Source: Brevundimonas sp. SGAir0440 (GTDB taxonomy: Bacteria > Pseudomonadota > Alphaproteobacteria > Caulobacterales > Caulobacteraceae). Taken from it: a DNA stretch of 64,000 nucleotides. Under the pieces are notes generated by a model. The model saw only the letters and a program-made list of their open reading frames with translations, was not told the origin of the DNA and made no database searches. A program made the translations under genes and the position numbers. Shown here in pieces: positions 54,136 through 63,487 of the stretch; the first letter of the stretch is position 1, and each line of letters begins with the position of its first letter. The DNA lies in NCBI RefSeq assembly GCF_005484585.1, contig NZ_CP039435.1:1860001-1924000 (forward strand), given 5' to 3'.

Positions 54136-56351
54136 GCGTGCTCCCAGCCCTTGTCGATGGCCCAGACGGCGAAGGCGTAATCGTGGGCGACTTCTTTCAG
54201 ATAGTCGAACCGCCCAGCCGCGCCGCCGTGACCGGCCTCCATATTGATCTTCAGCAGCACCGGCTTGCCCGAGGTGGTCGCGGGTCGCAGCTTGGCGACC
54301 CACTTCTCCGGCTCCCAGTAGGTGACGCGCGGATCGGACAGGCCCCCCGTCGCCAGGACCGCCGGATAGGCTTTCGGCTCGACCTGATCGTAGGGACTGT
54401 AGCTCATCATATAGTCGTAGGCGGCCGGGTCCTCGATCGGGTTGCCCCACTCGGGCCATTCGGGCGGCGTCAGCGGCAGCGAGGTGTCCGACATGGTGTT
54501 GATCACGTCCACGAACGGCACTTGACCGATGATCCCGGCCCACAGGTCGGGCCGCATGTTGTTGACCGCGCCCATCAGCAGACCGCCCGCCGATCCGCCC
54601 TGGGCCACGATGTTTCCGGCCGTGGCGTATTTCTTGTCGATCAGGTGTTCGGCGGAAGCGATGAAGTCGGTGAAGGTGTTCTTCTTCGTCATCTTCCGGG
54701 CGTCGAGGAACCAGCCCCAGCCCTTGTCCGATCCGCCGCGAATATGGGCGATGGCGTAGATCCAGCCGCGATCCACCAGCGACAACCGGTTTGTCGAGAA
54801 GCTGGCCGGCATGGGGATGCCGTAGGAGCCGTAGCCATAGAGCAGCAGGGGCGCCGAACCGTCGACCGGCGTCGATTTGCGACGCAGCACCGTGACTGGC
54901 ACCAACTGACCGTCCGAGGCGGGCGCGTTCAGCCGCTCGACGACATAGTCTTCGATATTGTGACCAGACGGAATCTGCTGCGTCTTTCGCAGAGCCCTTT
55001 CGCGCGACGCCATGTCGTAGTCGAACGTCTGCGTCGGCGTGGACGGCGAATTGTAGGTGTAGCGTGTGGTCGTCGTCTCATATTCGGAGGCGCCGGCCAG
55101 CGAGAGGGCGAAAGCCGGTTCGTCCACCGCGATCTCATGCTCGGCGCCTTCGCGGTCGCGGATGATGATGCGGGTGTTGGCGTCGGCACGCTCCTGACGC
55201 GCCAGATGGGCGTGGGTCAGGTCCAGGCCTTCGATGAAGCGGCCCGGCGTGTGCGGCACCAGATCGGTCCAATTCGCTTTGGCCGGCGTCGCGGTCGGGG
55301 CCTGGACGATCTTGAAATCGATGGCCTCGTCCGCATTGGTGCGGATCACCCAGCGGTCGCCCCAGTGATCGACGTCGTAGCGGGTCGCCACAACGCGCGG
55401 CTCCAGCACGACGGGCTCGGCCGTCGGCGTAGCGGCGGGAATGTAGCGCGCCTCCGACGTTTCTTGGTTCTGAATGCCGATCACGATGAACTGGTCGTCG
55501 GCGGTGCGGCCCACGCCGATGAACATGCCGTCGTCGGCTTCCTCATAGACCAAGGTGGTCGCGCCGCCGCGGGCCGGGCGACGGAAGATCTTGTCCGGAC
55601 GGCCGTTGTCGTCGCGGTTGGTCCAGAAGATCCACTGGCTGTCCGGCGAGAAGACGAAGTCGCCGGTGGCGCTGTCGATCACCTCGGGCAGCACCTCGCC
55701 GGTCGCCAGATCCTTGACGTAGATCTTGTGCACCTCGGAACCTTGGGCGTCCTCTGCATAGGCGAACAGCGTATGATCCGGGCTGTGGCTTGCGGCCGAC
55801 ACTTCCGAATAGGCCTTGCCTTTGGCTAGCTCGTTGGCGTCCAGCAGCAGCTGGGGCGTCGGGGCCATGACAAAGTTTTTCGTCACCGGCTGACCATCGA
55901 CCATCCACGTGCCCTGACGCTCGACGCGCATGTAGCGGGGGTGCTGATCGCCTGTCTGGTATTCGACGTAGTAGTTCCAGCCGCCATCCGGCGCCGGAAC
56001 CGAGCTGTCGTCTTCCTTGATGCGGCCGCGCATCTCGGCGAACATCGTCTCCTGCAAGGGCAGGGTGGAGGCCATCATGGCCTCGCGGTAGGCGTTCTCG
56101 GCGGTCAGGTGCTCCTTGACCTCGGCCTTGATCAGGGTCGGATCGCGCAGGACCGCCTGCCAATTGTCGTCCTTCATCCACTGATAGTCGTCGGTCCGGG
56201 TGCGGCCCAGTTGTTCGATGACGACGGGGATTTTCTTGGCGACGGGCGGTTGAGGCATGGGGGATCCGGTGGACTGACGGGCGAGCGCGGGGGAAGCCGA
56301 AACGGCGAGGGCGGTCGCCGCCGTGGACATGATCATTTGCCGACGATTCAT
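54132..56351 (-). CDS. ptrB: Oligopeptidase B (prolyl oligopeptidase family S9A)
   Basis: 739 residues. A signal peptide with a twin-Arg start (NRRQM) ends near ALARQ, so it is probably periplasmic or secreted, unlike the cytosolic E. coli enzyme. A seven-bladed propeller (about 85-440) precedes the alpha/beta-hydrolase domain with catalytic Ser587 in GGSAGG and the C-terminal EAGHGG His. It cleaves short peptides after basic residues. The stop overlaps the GNAT start by four bases. Confidence 0.92.
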   Translation of the reverse strand: MNRRQMIMSTAATALAVSASPALARQSTGSPMPQPPVAKKIPVVIEQLGRTRTDDYQWMKDDNWQAVLRDPTLIKAEVKEHLTAENAYREAMMASTLPLQETMFAEMRGRIKEDDSSVPAPDGGWNYYVEYQTGDQHPRYMRVERQGTWMVDGQPVTKNFVMAPTPQLLLDANELAKGKAYSEVSAASHSPDHTLFAYAEDAQGSEVHKIYVKDLATGEVLPEVIDSATGDFVFSPDSQWIFWTNRDDNGRPDKIFRRPARGGATTLVYEEADDGMFIGVGRTADDQFIVIGIQNQETSEARYIPAATPTAEPVVLEPRVVATRYDVDHWGDRWVIRTNADEAIDFKIVQAPTATPAKANWTDLVPHTPGRFIEGLDLTHAHLARQERADANTRIIIRDREGAEHEIAVDEPAFALSLAGASEYETTTTRYTYNSPSTPTQTFDYDMASRERALRKTQQIPSGHNIEDYVVERLNAPASDGQLVPVTVLRRKSTPVDGSAPLLLYGYGSYGIPMPASFSTNRLSLVDRGWIYAIAHIRGGSDKGWGWFLDARKMTKKNTFTDFIASAEHLIDKKYATAGNIVAQGGSAGGLLMGAVNNMRPDLWAGIIGQVPFVDVINTMSDTSLPLTPPEWPEWGNPIEDPAAYDYMMSYSPYDQVEPKAYPAVLATGGLSDPRVTYWEPEKWVAKLRPATTSGKPVLLKINMEAGHGGAAGRFDYLKEVAHDYAFAVWAIDKGWEHA

Positions 56352-56430
56352 CGGACGCTCCCTGCTTGTTTGAAGGGCGGACCTTGAAGGTCCGGCCCCC
56401 TCTACGTCAAACGGAGAAACGCCGAGCCGA

Positions 56431-58215
56431 TCATCCGGCCAGCGCGTCCACCGTCATCCGCCGCAGCAGGTCGCCGCCCTGACCCACGGCAGCGAGACGG
56501 CTGGAAACGTGGCCCAAGACATTGGCGGCATAGACTTCGTAGAGGTCCAGCTTGCCCTGCAGCCAAATCGGATCACCGTCATTGGCGTCCAGCTTCGCCT
56601 TTGCCGCAAGCGCGCCCTTGGCCAGCATCCATCCGCCGGCCACATCGCCCAGCAGTTTCAGATAGGCGTCGGCGGCCGCCAGCACGTCGGCCGCTGCATT
56701 CGGATCGGCCTTCTGATCCAGCAGCCACAGGGTCGCATCCTCGACCGCCTCGATGGCGGTGGCGAACCGTTCGACGGGCTTGCCGCTATAGAGCTTTCCG
56801 AGATCGACCAGCGTCGCCTTCATGTCCGCGATCAGCGCCTTGGCCGCATCGCCGCCGTCCATCGACAGTTTGCGACCCACCAGATCCATGGCCTGGATGC
56901 CATTGGTGCCTTCGTAGATCGGGGCGATGCGGGCGTCGCGATAGTATTGCGCCGCGCCGGTCTCTTCGATGAAGCCCATGCCGCCGTGGATCTGGACGCC
57001 CATCGAGGCGACCTCGCAGCCGATATCGGTGGACCAGGCCTTGGCGATGGGGGTGAACAGGTCCTCGCGCCCCTTCCAATGGCGACGTTCCTCATCGGTC
57101 CCGGCATGGCGAGCGAGATCGGCGGCGACGCCGGTCGACAGGCATACGGCGCGCGCCGCCGAAATCTTGGCCTTCATGACGCTGAGCATGCGGCGCACGT
57201 CGGGATGGTCAAAGATCGGGGCGTTGGCCTCGCCGGTCCAGACCGAGCGCCCCTGACGACGGTCCAAGGCATAGGCGAGGGCGTGCTGATAGGCGCGTTC
57301 GGCGATGCCGACGCCCTCGACGCCAACCGCCAGGCGCGCTGCGTTCATCATCACGAACATGTGGGCCAGGCCCTGGTTCGGCTGGCCGACCAGTTCCGCG
57401 GTCGCCCCTTCATAGCTCATGACGCACGTCGGCGAGGCGTGGATGCCCAGCTTGTGCTCGACGCCGACCGGCCGGAAGGCGTTGCGGTCGCCCAGCGTGC
57501 CGTCTTCCTTCACCGCATACTTCGACGCCAGGAACAGACTGATGCCCTTGGGCCCTTTGGGCGCGTCCGGCAGGCGGGCCAGCACCAGGTGCACGATATT
57601 GTCGGTCGCGTCGTGGTCGCCCCAGGTGATGTAAATCTTCTGCCCGTTCAGCGCATAGGTTCCGTCGCCGTTCGGCGTCGCCGTAGTGATCAGCGAACCC
57701 AGGTCCGATCCGGCGCCTGGCTCGGTCAGCACCATGGCGCCGGTCCATTCGCCGCTGACCAGCTTGGTCAGATATTTGGCCTTCTGCTCTTCCGTCCCGA
57801 CCTGCTCCAGCGCCTCGATCGAGGCCAGCGACAGCATGGGGCACAGGCCAAACGCCATGTTGGCGGCATGGACGGTCTCATAGGCCGCCAGTTCCAGCGC
57901 CTTGGGCAGGGCCTGTCCGCCGGCTTCGGTCGAGGCCGACAGCCCGGTCCAGCCGCCGGCCGCGAACTGGCGATAGGCGTCGGCGAAGCCGGGCGCGGCG
58001 GTGACGGCACCATTGGCGTAGGTCGAGCCCTTCTGATCCCCGATCCGGTTCAGCGGGGCCAGCACCTCTTCGGAGAATTGCCCCGCCGCCTCCAGAACGG
58101 CGCCGGCGACGTCAGCGTCATAGTAGGGAAAGGCGCCGGTTGCGGCCACGTCGGCCATGCCAGCGACGGATTCCAAAGTGAAGGCCAGGTCTCGAACGGG
58201 CGCGCGATAGGTCAT
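56431..58215 (-). CDS. Acyl-CoA dehydrogenase
   Basis: 594 residues from ATG 58215; an ATG four codons upstream is possible. It is a long-form FAD acyl-CoA dehydrogenase of the FadE/DmdC group, larger than the 380-residue short-chain type because of an extra C-terminal domain. MVLTEPGAGSDLGSL, ITWGDHDATDNIVHLVLAR and YEGTNGIQAMDLVGRKL mark the FAD and substrate sites. It introduces the first double bond in beta-oxidation. The substrate chain length is not evident. It is divergent from the cytochrome b561 gene. Confidence 0.92.
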   Translation of the reverse strand: MTYRAPVRDLAFTLESVAGMADVAATGAFPYYDADVAGAVLEAAGQFSEEVLAPLNRIGDQKGSTYANGAVTAAPGFADAYRQFAAGGWTGLSASTEAGGQALPKALELAAYETVHAANMAFGLCPMLSLASIEALEQVGTEEQKAKYLTKLVSGEWTGAMVLTEPGAGSDLGSLITTATPNGDGTYALNGQKIYITWGDHDATDNIVHLVLARLPDAPKGPKGISLFLASKYAVKEDGTLGDRNAFRPVGVEHKLGIHASPTCVMSYEGATAELVGQPNQGLAHMFVMMNAARLAVGVEGVGIAERAYQHALAYALDRRQGRSVWTGEANAPIFDHPDVRRMLSVMKAKISAARAVCLSTGVAADLARHAGTDEERRHWKGREDLFTPIAKAWSTDIGCEVASMGVQIHGGMGFIEETGAAQYYRDARIAPIYEGTNGIQAMDLVGRKLSMDGGDAAKALIADMKATLVDLGKLYSGKPVERFATAIEAVEDATLWLLDQKADPNAAADVLAAADAYLKLLGDVAGGWMLAKGALAAKAKLDANDGDPIWLQGKLDLYEVYAANVLGHVSSRLAAVGQGGDLLRRMTVDALAG

Positions 58216-58349
58216 GGGTTTCCTCAATCGTCTTTGCGGCCTAAGTGCCGCGTCGGGGCCTGTCGCTGCAAGCGTCTTGGCGACGCGCCCCGTCTCAGTG
58301 CAAAGTGGCTGAAGGCATGGTGACGCCGTGCCGTCGCGGAAGGGAAGAC

Positions 58350-58901
58350 ATGGGCGAGCCCCGCAATCGATATTCGGTCGTTTCCCTGCTGATGCACTGG
58401 GGTATCGCCGCCGCCGTTCTGGCGCAGGTGCTGCTGATCACCGCGCACGAGAATACGGAAGGGCCGATTTCGGGCCAGTTCGTCATGCTGCACAAGTCGC
58501 TGGGTCTGACAATTCTGGTGCTGACCCTCGCACGGATCGGATGGCGTCTGGCGCATCCGGCGATTCCTCTGCCATCGGCCTTGCCGCGCTGGCAGAAGGT
58601 GGCGGCGCGCGCGACGCACGTCCTGTTCTATCTGGCCCTAATCGTCATTCCGATGACCGGTTGGCTCGCATCCTCGGCGGGCGGGCGGGCGATCGAGTGG
58701 TTTGGCCTCTTCTCCTGGCCCCTGCTGCCCGTCGGCGGCGGGCGCGAAACGGCGCGCAGCCTGATGGGGCTGCACGAACTGGCGGTGAAGGGTCTCTATG
58801 TCTTGATCGCCCTACATGTGATCGCGGCGCTGAAGCACCAGTTCATTGATCGGGACAATGTGCTGCACCGGATGATCCCGATCATCCCGCGCCGACCGTG
58901 A
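58350..58901 (+). CDS. Cytochrome b561
   Basis: 183 residues from ATG 58350, preceded by GGAAGGGAAG. Four membrane helices carry the usual heme-ligand His residues (LLMHWGIAAA, MLHKSLGL, ALHVIAALKHQF). It is a diheme quinol-oxidising membrane protein of the CybB family. It may act with peroxide or superoxide metabolism. The GTG of the Sua5 gene overlaps its stop by four bases. Confidence 0.93.
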   Translation: MGEPRNRYSVVSLLMHWGIAAAVLAQVLLITAHENTEGPISGQFVMLHKSLGLTILVLTLARIGWRLAHPAIPLPSALPRWQKVAARATHVLFYLALIVIPMTGWLASSAGGRAIEWFGLFSWPLLPVGGGRETARSLMGLHELAVKGLYVLIALHVIAALKHQFIDRDNVLHRMIPIIPRRP

Positions 58902-59815
58902 GCCAAACGCCACTGCAAGCCGCTCAGGCGCTGGCGAACGGCGATCTGATCCTGCTGCCGACCGAGACCGTTTATGGACTGGGCGCCGACGCGAGCAATG
59001 CCGAGGCTGTCGCCGCCATCTTCGCCGCAAAAGGACGACCGAAGTTCAATCCGCTGATTTCGCATGTCGTGGATGTCGATGCGGCCGCCGAAATCGGCGA
59101 GTTGGGCCCGCTCGGAGGGGCCTTGGCGGATGCCTTCTGGCCAGGGCCCTTCACGCTGATCACGCCAATCCTTGACACGCGCAGGGTCTGCGATCTGGCG
59201 CGCGCCGGACTGGACAGCGTCGCGATCCGCGTTCCGGCGCATCCGGCGGCCAGGGAAGTGTTGGCGGTGTTCGGCGGCCCGGTCGTAGCCCCCTCGGCCA
59301 ACCGTTCCGGACGACCCAGCCCGACGACCTTCCCCGATGCTGTCGAGGAGACGGGCTTTGCCGTCTCAGCGGCGGTCGATGGCGGGCCTTGCCAGGTCGG
59401 TCTGGAAAGCACGGTCGTGTCAGTGCTGGGAGGAAGGGTCGACTTGCTTCGTCCCGGCGTCATCACTCGGTCCGAGATCGAGGCCGTCGTAGGTCCCCTT
59501 CATCAGAGCGGGGAGGGGCATCGTTCGCCCGGGAGACTGACCCTGCACTATGCGCCGGATGCGCCGGTTCGGATCGAGGCGGAGCAGGCGCGTGACGGCG
59601 AGATCCTGCTCGGCTTCGGCCCCGAAGCCGGTGAGCCGCGCTGGAGCTTGAGCCCGTCGGGCGATCTGCGCGAAGCCGCCGCCAACCTGTTCCGACTGCT
59701 GCGCGAGGCCGATCGCACACGGCCGACAGGTATCGCCGTATCGCCGATCCCGACGACGGGACTGGGTGAAGCCATCAACGACCGTCTGCGCCGGGCGGCA
59801 GGCTTCGTCGGCTAG
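58898..59815 (+). CDS. tsaC: L-threonylcarbamoyladenylate synthase (Sua5/TsaC)
   Basis: 305 residues from a GTG overlapping the b561 stop. It makes threonylcarbamoyl-AMP for the t6A37 modification of ANN-decoding tRNAs. The YrdC domain (1-190) has LPTETVYGLGADA, KGRPKFNPL and the VAPSANRSGRPSPTT pocket; the C-terminal Sua5 domain (about 205-305) makes it the long form. Its TAG interlocks with the TAG of the convergent patatin gene (CTAG at 59812-59815). Confidence 0.95.
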   Translation: MSQTPLQAAQALANGDLILLPTETVYGLGADASNAEAVAAIFAAKGRPKFNPLISHVVDVDAAAEIGELGPLGGALADAFWPGPFTLITPILDTRRVCDLARAGLDSVAIRVPAHPAAREVLAVFGGPVVAPSANRSGRPSPTTFPDAVEETGFAVSAAVDGGPCQVGLESTVVSVLGGRVDLLRPGVITRSEIEAVVGPLHQSGEGHRSPGRLTLHYAPDAPVRIEAEQARDGEILLGFGPEAGEPRWSLSPSGDLREAAANLFRLLREADRTRPTGIAVSPIPTTGLGEAINDRLRRAAGFVG

Positions 59816-60879
59816 CCGAAGCGGGCCTGAAGATCGACGCTTGACTGGCGTCCGACACTGGCCAGGCACGCGTTCAGCCAATCGTCGGCGGCCGCACGTC
59901 CTCGCGCCTTCAGGTCGTTGAGGAAACCCCATTCGGTGTTGAACTTGGATCGCAGCGACAGGTCCGAAAGCCAGCCGTCCGCCTCGATCGCGTGCAGCCG
60001 GACGTGCCGATAAGGTCCCGCGCCGCCGCCTTTCAACTGCCCATGTTCGATCAAATCACCCGCCAGGGCGATAGCGCGCAGCTCGGCGACCAGCGGCGCG
60101 TTGAAGACGATCTCGTTCAGCCGATCGACGATGTCGCCTGCGCTTTTCGGCGTCTCGTCGCGCATCATCGGATTGAGTGTGATCAACAGCACGTCGTCCG
60201 GCGTGTCGTCTCCGGTCAACGGCCACAGCGGCGGATTGGTCAGATAGCCGCCGTCCCAATAGGGCTCGCCCTCGATCTCCACGGCTTGAAACAGATGCGG
60301 CAGGCACGCCGACGCCATCAGGACATCGGCGTTGATCTCATTCGTCTCGAAGATGCGCGCCTTCGCCTGGCGCACGGCGGTGGCGGCGACGAAAAGCCGG
60401 ATGTCCGAGGCCTGAACGGCGCCGAAATCGACCGAGGCCTGCAAAACCCGTTTCAGAGGATTATGGTTCAGCGGATTGAATTCATAAGGACTCATCGACA
60501 TCGCCAGCGTCTCGCCCGCGCGCCAGAATGGGTTGTCCTTGATCCAGTCGGGCGTCCGCGCCGCATTCCAGATCGCGCTGTCGCCGAAGACGTTGCGACC
60601 GCCGAACTGGTTGACCTCTCGCCAGAGCTTGTCCAGCGCGGCGCGGCCATCTCCTGACGCGAGGCCCGACACCAGGGCCGCGCCGTTCATCGCTCCCGCT
60701 GAGACGCCGGACACGGCGCGTATATCAAGCCGATCGTCTTGCAACAGACGATCCAGCACACCCCATTGGAAGGCGCCGTGTGCGCCGCCGCCCTGAAGCG
60801 CAAGGCAGATGGGACGTCGGGCAGGAGCGGCGGAAACGGTGTCCGCCGCCTCGGCGGTCTTGCGCTTGAAAATCGCCAT
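59812..60879 (-). CDS. Patatin-like phospholipase
   Basis: 355 residues. The Ser-Asp dyad of patatins is complete: oxyanion loop GGGAHGAF (30-37), Ser60 in GVSAG, and Asp209 in DGG. The family hydrolyses acyl esters of lipids. The gene follows the 3-hydroxybutyrate dehydrogenase gene by 18 bases on the same strand, so the two are probably co-transcribed. This pairing occurs in other alphaproteobacteria and suggests a role in lipid or polyhydroxybutyrate turnover, though no depolymerase is seen here. No signal peptide is present, so it is likely cytoplasmic or membrane-associated. Confidence 0.9.
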   Translation of the reverse strand: MAIFKRKTAEAADTVSAAPARRPICLALQGGGAHGAFQWGVLDRLLQDDRLDIRAVSGVSAGAMNGAALVSGLASGDGRAALDKLWREVNQFGGRNVFGDSAIWNAARTPDWIKDNPFWRAGETLAMSMSPYEFNPLNHNPLKRVLQASVDFGAVQASDIRLFVAATAVRQAKARIFETNEINADVLMASACLPHLFQAVEIEGEPYWDGGYLTNPPLWPLTGDDTPDDVLLITLNPMMRDETPKSAGDIVDRLNEIVFNAPLVAELRAIALAGDLIEHGQLKGGGAGPYRHVRLHAIEADGWLSDLSLRSKFNTEWGFLNDLKARGRAAADDWLNACLASVGRQSSVDLQARFG

Positions 60880-60897
60880 GACCGCCGCCTTCCTTTG

Positions 60898-61737
60898 CTA
60901 CTGAGCGGTCCAGCCGCCGTCGATCGAGAAGCTGGCCCCGTTGGCCGAGGCGCCGAGGTCGCTGACCAGGTAGAGGAAGAGGCCGGTCAGCTCCTCCGTC
61001 GTAACGAACCGCTTTGTCGGCTGGGCCGCCAGGATCACATCCGTCAGAACCTGTTCCTCGGTCATGTTTCGCGTGCGCGCCTGATCCGCGATCTGTTTGG
61101 TCACGATCGGCGTCTCGACGAAGCCGGGGCAAATGGCGTTGCAGGTGATGTTGTCGCGCGCCAATTCCAGCGCTGCGGTCTTTGTGAAGCCAATGACGCC
61201 ATGCTTCGCCGCGACATAGGCGGACTTGAACGGACTGGCCACCAGACCGTGCGCTGAGGCCATGTTGACGATCCGACCGCGCCCCTGCGCCTTCATGACC
61301 GGGATCGCCGCGCGCGTAGCGTAAAAGGCCGAGGACAGGTTGATGGCGATGATCTTCTCCCACTGGTTGGTGGGGAAGTTCTCGACGGATTCGACGTGCT
61401 GGATGCCGGCGTTGTTGACCAGAATATCCAAGCGTCCCAGTTCGCGTTCAGCGAAGCCGATCATGTCGGCGATCTCTTCGCTGCGCGTCATATCGGCTGG
61501 ATGATAGAGGACGCGAACGCCGGATGAGGCCGCCAGATCGGCGCGGGTGCGCTCGATCTCCGCCGGGTCGCCCAGGCCGTTCAGCACCACGTCGCCGCCG
61601 CCCGCCGCCACGGCCCGCGCCAGAGCCAGTCCGATGCCGGAGGTCGAGCCCGTGATGACCGCGACCTGCCCTTTCAGATCGCCGATACCGCGTGCCGCCC
61701 GACTGTCAGCGCCCGTGGAGTTAGGCTCTTGCGACAT
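60898..61737 (-). CDS. 3-hydroxybutyrate dehydrogenase (SDR family)
   Basis: 279 residues, about 20 longer at the N-terminus than the core enzyme. It is a short-chain dehydrogenase: the nucleotide loop TGSTSGIGLALA, NNAG in LVNNAGIQHVE and the active-site pair in SAYVAAKHGV. HVESVENFP and the CNAICPGFVETPIVTKQI stretch match 3-hydroxybutyrate dehydrogenase. It oxidises 3-hydroxybutyrate to acetoacetate with NAD, linking stored polyhydroxybutyrate to the TCA cycle. It is followed by the patatin. Confidence 0.92.
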   Translation of the reverse strand: MSQEPNSTGADSRAARGIGDLKGQVAVITGSTSGIGLALARAVAAGGGDVVLNGLGDPAEIERTRADLAASSGVRVLYHPADMTRSEEIADMIGFAERELGRLDILVNNAGIQHVESVENFPTNQWEKIIAINLSSAFYATRAAIPVMKAQGRGRIVNMASAHGLVASPFKSAYVAAKHGVIGFTKTAALELARDNITCNAICPGFVETPIVTKQIADQARTRNMTEEQVLTDVILAAQPTKRFVTTEELTGLFLYLVSDLGASANGASFSIDGGWTAQ

Positions 61738-61790
61738 GAATCCGCCCCTTCGTTTGTTTTGGCGAGATTAGCGGGAGGTCGATGTCGGGA

Positions 61791-62561
61791 TCAAGAATTT
61801 CCCGATCTGATGAATATCCACTCGGCGTCGGTCGAGGCGGCCTTGTCGAACGCATAACCGTCGCGGTCGAACGCCTTCAGGTCCGAGACCCGTTCCACGC
61901 GCTCGTCGATCGCGAACCGCGCCATGGCTCCGCGCGCCTTCTTGGCGAAGAAGGAGATGATTCGGCTCTCACCGTTCTTCTCTTCCCGGAACTGGGGCGT
62001 GACGACAGGCAGTTTCAGCGCCTTTGCATCGACGGCGCCGAAATATTCCTGGCTGGCCAGATTCACCAGCGTCGGATCCGACTGGCCCTCGGCGTCTTCG
62101 TTCAATTGTTTGGAAATCCGGTCGCCCCAGAAGTCGTACAGGCTGGCCCCACGACGCGTTTTCAGCCGCGTGCCCATCTCCAGGCGATAGGGCTGGATCC
62201 GATCCAACGGACGCAGCAGGCCATAAAAGCCGGACAGAATGCGCAAATGATCCTGCGCGAACGTCAGGGTGTCGGCGTCCAGTTCGCGCGCTCGCAAGCC
62301 CTCATACACATCGCCGGCAAAGGCGAAGGCGGCCTGAACGCCCTCGGTCGATTCAGGATCGAAAGCCTTGAAGCGCGCGGCGTTCAGGGTCGCGAGATCG
62401 TCCGAAATCCCCATCAGCCGACGCAAATCCGCCTTGGTCTGACGCTTGGCGGTCTTGGACAGGCTGGCGGTGTCTTCAAGGAACCGCCGGTCCGTAGCCG
62501 GGATGGCCGTATCGGCTTCGGTGAAATCGAGGCGCTTGGCCGGGGAAAGAACAATCAGCAA
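61791..62561 (-). CDS. yaaA: Peroxide stress protein YaaA (DUF328)
   Basis: 256 residues from TTG at 62561, giving the family N-terminus MLIVLSPAKRLDF; the open frame extends further with unrelated residues. YaaA lowers free iron during peroxide stress and has a DNA-binding fold in E. coli. GFYGLLRPLDRIQPYRLEMG and the C-terminal FFAKKARGAMARF match the family. A TTG start is unusual but fits the family alignment. Confidence 0.93.
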   Translation of the reverse strand: MLIVLSPAKRLDFTEADTAIPATDRRFLEDTASLSKTAKRQTKADLRRLMGISDDLATLNAARFKAFDPESTEGVQAAFAFAGDVYEGLRARELDADTLTFAQDHLRILSGFYGLLRPLDRIQPYRLEMGTRLKTRRGASLYDFWGDRISKQLNEDAEGQSDPTLVNLASQEYFGAVDAKALKLPVVTPQFREEKNGESRIISFFAKKARGAMARFAIDERVERVSDLKAFDRDGYAFDKAASTDAEWIFIRSGNS

Positions 62562-62637
62562 GACGCGGCTCCGTAATGTCGCCGCCCACATAGGATGCTT
62601 CGATGACGATTTGAACCGGCTGCGACGAAGGGGCGCC

Positions 62638-63375
62638 TCAGGCGTCGTGGCGCGACCAGCCGAGTTTGCCGAGGGTTTCCATCGGGCGGAAGTCGGCCTT
62701 GTAATCCATCTTGGCCGAGCCCTGGACCCAATAGCCGAGATAGACGAACGGCAGACCGACGATGGCGGCCTGGCGCACATGATCCAGGATGGCGAACCGG
62801 CCCAGGCTGCGCCGCACTATCGTCGGATCATAGAAGCTGTAGACCATCGACAGACCGTCTTTCAGCAGGTCCGTCAGGGTCACCGCGACCAGATCGCCCG
62901 GTCCGCCGTCGGTGGAGGGCAGGCGGTATTCGATCAGATGGGTTCGTACGGCCGTATCCTCGACCATGGCGACGTAATCCAGCCAGCCCATGTCGCTCAT
63001 GCCGCCGGTCGGATGGCGCGTAGTCAGGTAGCGGCGCAAAAGCTGGAACTGTTCGGTCGTCGCCTCGGCTTCGACGAGGTCGCGCGACAGATCGGCGTTG
63101 CGGGCCAACACCTTGCGCTGCGAACGGCTGAACGTGAACTCCGACACCGGCAGCCGCACCGAAACACAGGCGTCACAGGCCTCGCAGGCCGGGCGATAGG
63201 CGATGTTCTGGCTGCGGCGAAAACCCGCCAACGTCAGTTCGTCATTGACGTGCGCGCCGTCCGAGAAGGGCAGGTTGGCGAAGACCTTCCGCTCCGTCTT
63301 GCCCGGCAGATAGGGGCAGGGCGCGACCGAGGTCATGAAAAAGCGAAGCTGTCGGGTCGGTACGTGCTGGGTCAC
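62638..63375 (-). CDS. bpt: Aspartate/glutamate leucyltransferase (N-end rule)
   Basis: 245 residues from GTG 63375 (MTQHVPTRQLRFF), which matches the usual start; an ATG at 63420 would add 15 residues. It transfers Leu to N-terminal Asp or Glu to mark proteins for ClpS/ClpAP. CPYLPG and the cluster YRPACEACDAC with conserved Cys are in the N-terminal half; GLSMVYSFYDP and DHVRQAAIVGLPFVYLGYWV lie in the C-terminal domain. Confidence 0.93.
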   Translation of the reverse strand: MTQHVPTRQLRFFMTSVAPCPYLPGKTERKVFANLPFSDGAHVNDELTLAGFRRSQNIAYRPACEACDACVSVRLPVSEFTFSRSQRKVLARNADLSRDLVEAEATTEQFQLLRRYLTTRHPTGGMSDMGWLDYVAMVEDTAVRTHLIEYRLPSTDGGPGDLVAVTLTDLLKDGLSMVYSFYDPTIVRRSLGRFAILDHVRQAAIVGLPFVYLGYWVQGSAKMDYKADFRPMETLGKLGWSRHDA

Positions 63376-63450
63376 GGCCTCAGGTCCGCATCCGATCTTG
63401 CCAATATTGCGACGACACAACGCTCATCGCGCGATTTGGCGTCATCCTTG

Positions 63451-63484
63451 CTCGGGCTGCAAGCCTGTTCGCATTGCAGCCGAG
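63451..63484. terminator. stem-loop after motB
   Basis: CTCGGGCTGCAA (63451-63462) pairs with TTGCAGCCGAG (63474-63484) with one bulged G. No T run follows on the minus strand. It lies just after the motB stop. Confidence 0.4.
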
Positions 63485-63487
63485 GGG

